A stretch of 6,947 nt of DNA from Fibrobacter sp. (lineage in GTDB: Bacteria > Fibrobacterota > Fibrobacteria > Fibrobacterales > Fibrobacteraceae), in contig JAAYXQ010000084.1 in the NCBI GenBank assembly GCA_012515825.1, forward strand, positions 1 through 6,947, in the 5' to 3' direction. Shown one piece after another: positions 5,824 to 6,947 of the stretch. Position 1 is the first letter of the stretch. Each line of letters begins with the position of its first letter. The notes below the pieces were generated by a model that was not told the DNA's origin, did not search any database, and saw only the letters and a program-made list of their open reading frames with translations. Both the position numbers and the translations under genes were made by a program.

Positions 5824-6204
5824 ACACAAAAAGTTTTTTTATTTCATTCAAAAACACTAAACCTACTTGTATAGGGAGCACACGATAGATCATACATAAT
5901 CATTTTCTATTAACCCGTTTTTACTAATCATCGCCAAAATAATATTCTGAGTAACTATGTAGATATGAAAACCAAGTTTTTTAGCAAGCATCTCGAGCAC
6001 TACCGAACAAGATGAAAAAACGGAAAAATCAGCGTTCACTTTAATGATTCACAATTCGCTTTGTATTTTATTACTAAATAAGACTCTCGAAACTGAGTTT
6101 ATCTCATATCACCTTATATTCTTTAAGCAAACTTATCATTCTTTTTTTAATTCACCGTAATTCAAGATGAATTAGTAATTAAACCTATGCCAAAAGAGAA
6201 GCTT

Positions 6205-6248
6205 TTTGTAAATTTGACTTTGTAAAAAAAGCGTGTTACAAAGAAGGA
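6205..6248 (+). promoter_or_regulatory. hisC upstream control region: TTTGTAA repeats, promoter-like hexamers and ribosome binding site
   Basis: TTTGTAAA occurs as a direct repeat at 6205-6212 and 6219-6226. The second copy forms a perfect 8-bp inverted repeat, CTTTGTAA (6218-6225) with TTACAAAG (6236-6243), separated by 10 nt. Promoter-like hexamers TTGACT (6214-6219) and TACAAA (6237-6242) lie 17 nt apart with an extended TG at 6234-6235. They would start transcription near 6249, after the ribosome binding site AAGGA (6244-6248), so either this promoter gives a near-leaderless message or the real promoter is further upstream. The repeats are certain; the role as operator or hairpin is inferred. 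Confidence 0.45.
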
Positions 6249-6252
6249 TGTT

Positions 6253-6947
6253 ATGAAAGCAGAAGAATTAGCACAACCTCATTTATTAAAACAACCTGTT
6301 TATGTCACAGGAAAACCAATTGCCTATACCGCTCGTGAATTTGGTTTAGACCCTACAAAAATTGATAAACTCGCCTCTAATGAAAATCCTTATGGACCAA
6401 GTCCTAAGGGAATGGCTGCAGCTCAAAAAGCTTTGTCCGAAATCAATCTCTACCCTGATGGCGGTTGCTACGATTTAACTACTAAGATTTCTGAATTCAG
6501 AGGCGTTAAAAGAGAACAAATCATTATTGGAAACGGCTCTAACGAACTTTTAGATATGATTGCACAAGTTTTTCTTGGTGAAAATACCGAAGCCATTATG
6601 GGAAATCACAGCTTTGCCGTTTATAAATTAGCGACTCTTGCTATGAACGCAAAGCCAGTTGAAATTGATATGCCTGCTCCTGATTATAAGCATAATCTCA
6701 AAGCCATGAAAGAAGCAATTAACGAAAGAACAAGGCTTGTGTTTCTCGCCAATCCAAACAATCCTACTGGTTCTGAAATAGATGCTCAAGAAATCCTCGA
6801 CTTTGCAAAGAGCCTCCCAGAACACGTAATCTTAGTAATGGATGAAGCTTATACTGAATTTATTGAATCAGAAGCCCCTAACTTGCTTCCTCTTATTGAA
6901 AAAGGCCTTCCTATCATCTGCTGCCGTACATTCTCTAAAATTTATGG
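6253..6947 (+). CDS. hisC: Histidinol-phosphate aminotransferase (3' end outside window)
   Basis: HisC is a PLP-dependent fold-type I aminotransferase that converts imidazole acetol phosphate and glutamate to histidinol phosphate in histidine synthesis in the cytoplasm. The 231 complete codons present carry its hallmarks: LASNENPYGPSPK (40-52), YPDGGCYDL (67-75), GNGSNELLDMIAQVF (93-107), HSFAVYKL (119-126), ANPNNPTG (166-173), MDEAYTEF (196-203) and RTFSKIYG (225-232), where K229 is the PLP-binding lysine. The HSFAVY variant is typical of one major HisC subgroup. The family is usually about 350-370 residues, so about a third is missing to the right. The start is ATG 6253 with AAGGA 4 nt upstream, a little close; the ATG at 6248 meets a stop at once. 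The frame is intact. Aromatic or related aminotransferases share the fold, but the motif set fits HisC best. Confidence 0.95.
   Translation, partial: MKAEELAQPHLLKQPVYVTGKPIAYTAREFGLDPTKIDKLASNENPYGPSPKGMAAAQKALSEINLYPDGGCYDLTTKISEFRGVKREQIIIGNGSNELLDMIAQVFLGENTEAIMGNHSFAVYKLATLAMNAKPVEIDMPAPDYKHNLKAMKEAINERTRLVFLANPNNPTGSEIDAQEILDFAKSLPEHVILVMDEAYTEFIESEAPNLLPLIEKGLPIICCRTFSKIY

Larger units (their letters stand above)
5753..6252. other. Divergent AT-rich intergenic region
   Basis: About 500 bp lies between the divergent DJ-1/AGE operon and hisC, and it has no convincing gene. It holds the operon promoter and palindrome on the left, an inverted repeat TAATTC-N5-GAATTA at 6158-6174, and the TTTGTAA repeats just before hisC. 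One minus-strand frame (6039-5890, 49 codons, GTG start) has no ribosome binding site and was not called. The middle part (about 5830-6150) shows nothing I can interpret. Confidence 0.5.

Noticed and set aside
5890..6039. Minus-strand 49-codon frame with GTG start in the divergent intergenic region
   Set aside because: No ribosome binding site, no recognisable motif, and such a length is common by chance in DNA of this composition.
1..6947. CRISPR arrays, tRNA or rRNA genes, insertion sequences, phage genes
   Set aside because: No regularly spaced long repeats, no tRNA cloverleaf pattern, no transposase-like frame and no terminal inverted repeats with target duplications were seen.

Overview
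The window looks like chromosomal DNA from a plant-polysaccharide-degrading bacterium, most plausibly a Fibrobacter-like member of the Fibrobacterota. This rests on a secreted family 11 rhamnogalacturonan lyase with a C-terminal module resembling type IX secretion sorting domains, AT-rich intergenic DNA, and purine-rich ribosome binding sites. The assignment is an inference, because there is no rRNA or other phylogenetic marker here.

Layout from left to right: (1) At 1-301 on the minus strand is the first 100 codons of mraZ, the usual first gene of the division and cell wall (dcw) cluster, which should continue off the left edge. Its upstream region holds a regular array of GTGG boxes at 10-nt spacing, fitting autoregulation by MraZ. 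(2) At 567-956 (+) is an unrecognised 129-residue open reading frame, followed by a hairpin with a T-rich tail. (3) At 1068-3458 (+) is a 796-residue secreted rhamnogalacturonan lyase (polysaccharide lyase family 11): signal peptide, FnIII-like domain, calcium-binding beta-propeller, Ig-like domain and sorting-like C-terminus. A strong intrinsic terminator follows. (4) At 3643-5752 on the minus strand is a tightly coupled pair: a DJ-1/PfpI-family protein, then an N-acylglucosamine 2-epimerase (AGE)-family sugar epimerase/isomerase-like protein. A second hairpin terminator follows the pair and faces the lyase. (5) At 5753-6252 is an AT-rich divergent intergenic region with a candidate promoter and palindromes. 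(6) At 6253-6947 (+) is hisC, histidinol-phosphate aminotransferase, cut by the right edge just after its PLP-binding lysine motif.

The genes form separate transcription units. The lyase cleaves rhamnogalacturonan I of pectin outside the cell. The DJ-1/AGE pair is a small operon of unknown substrate. mraZ and hisC are housekeeping genes for dcw control and histidine synthesis. I see no CRISPR array, tRNA, rRNA, insertion sequence or phage gene. The points most worth following are the MraZ box array, the substituted catalytic positions in the AGE-family protein, its coupling to a DJ-1-family protein, and the orphan ORF beside mraZ.
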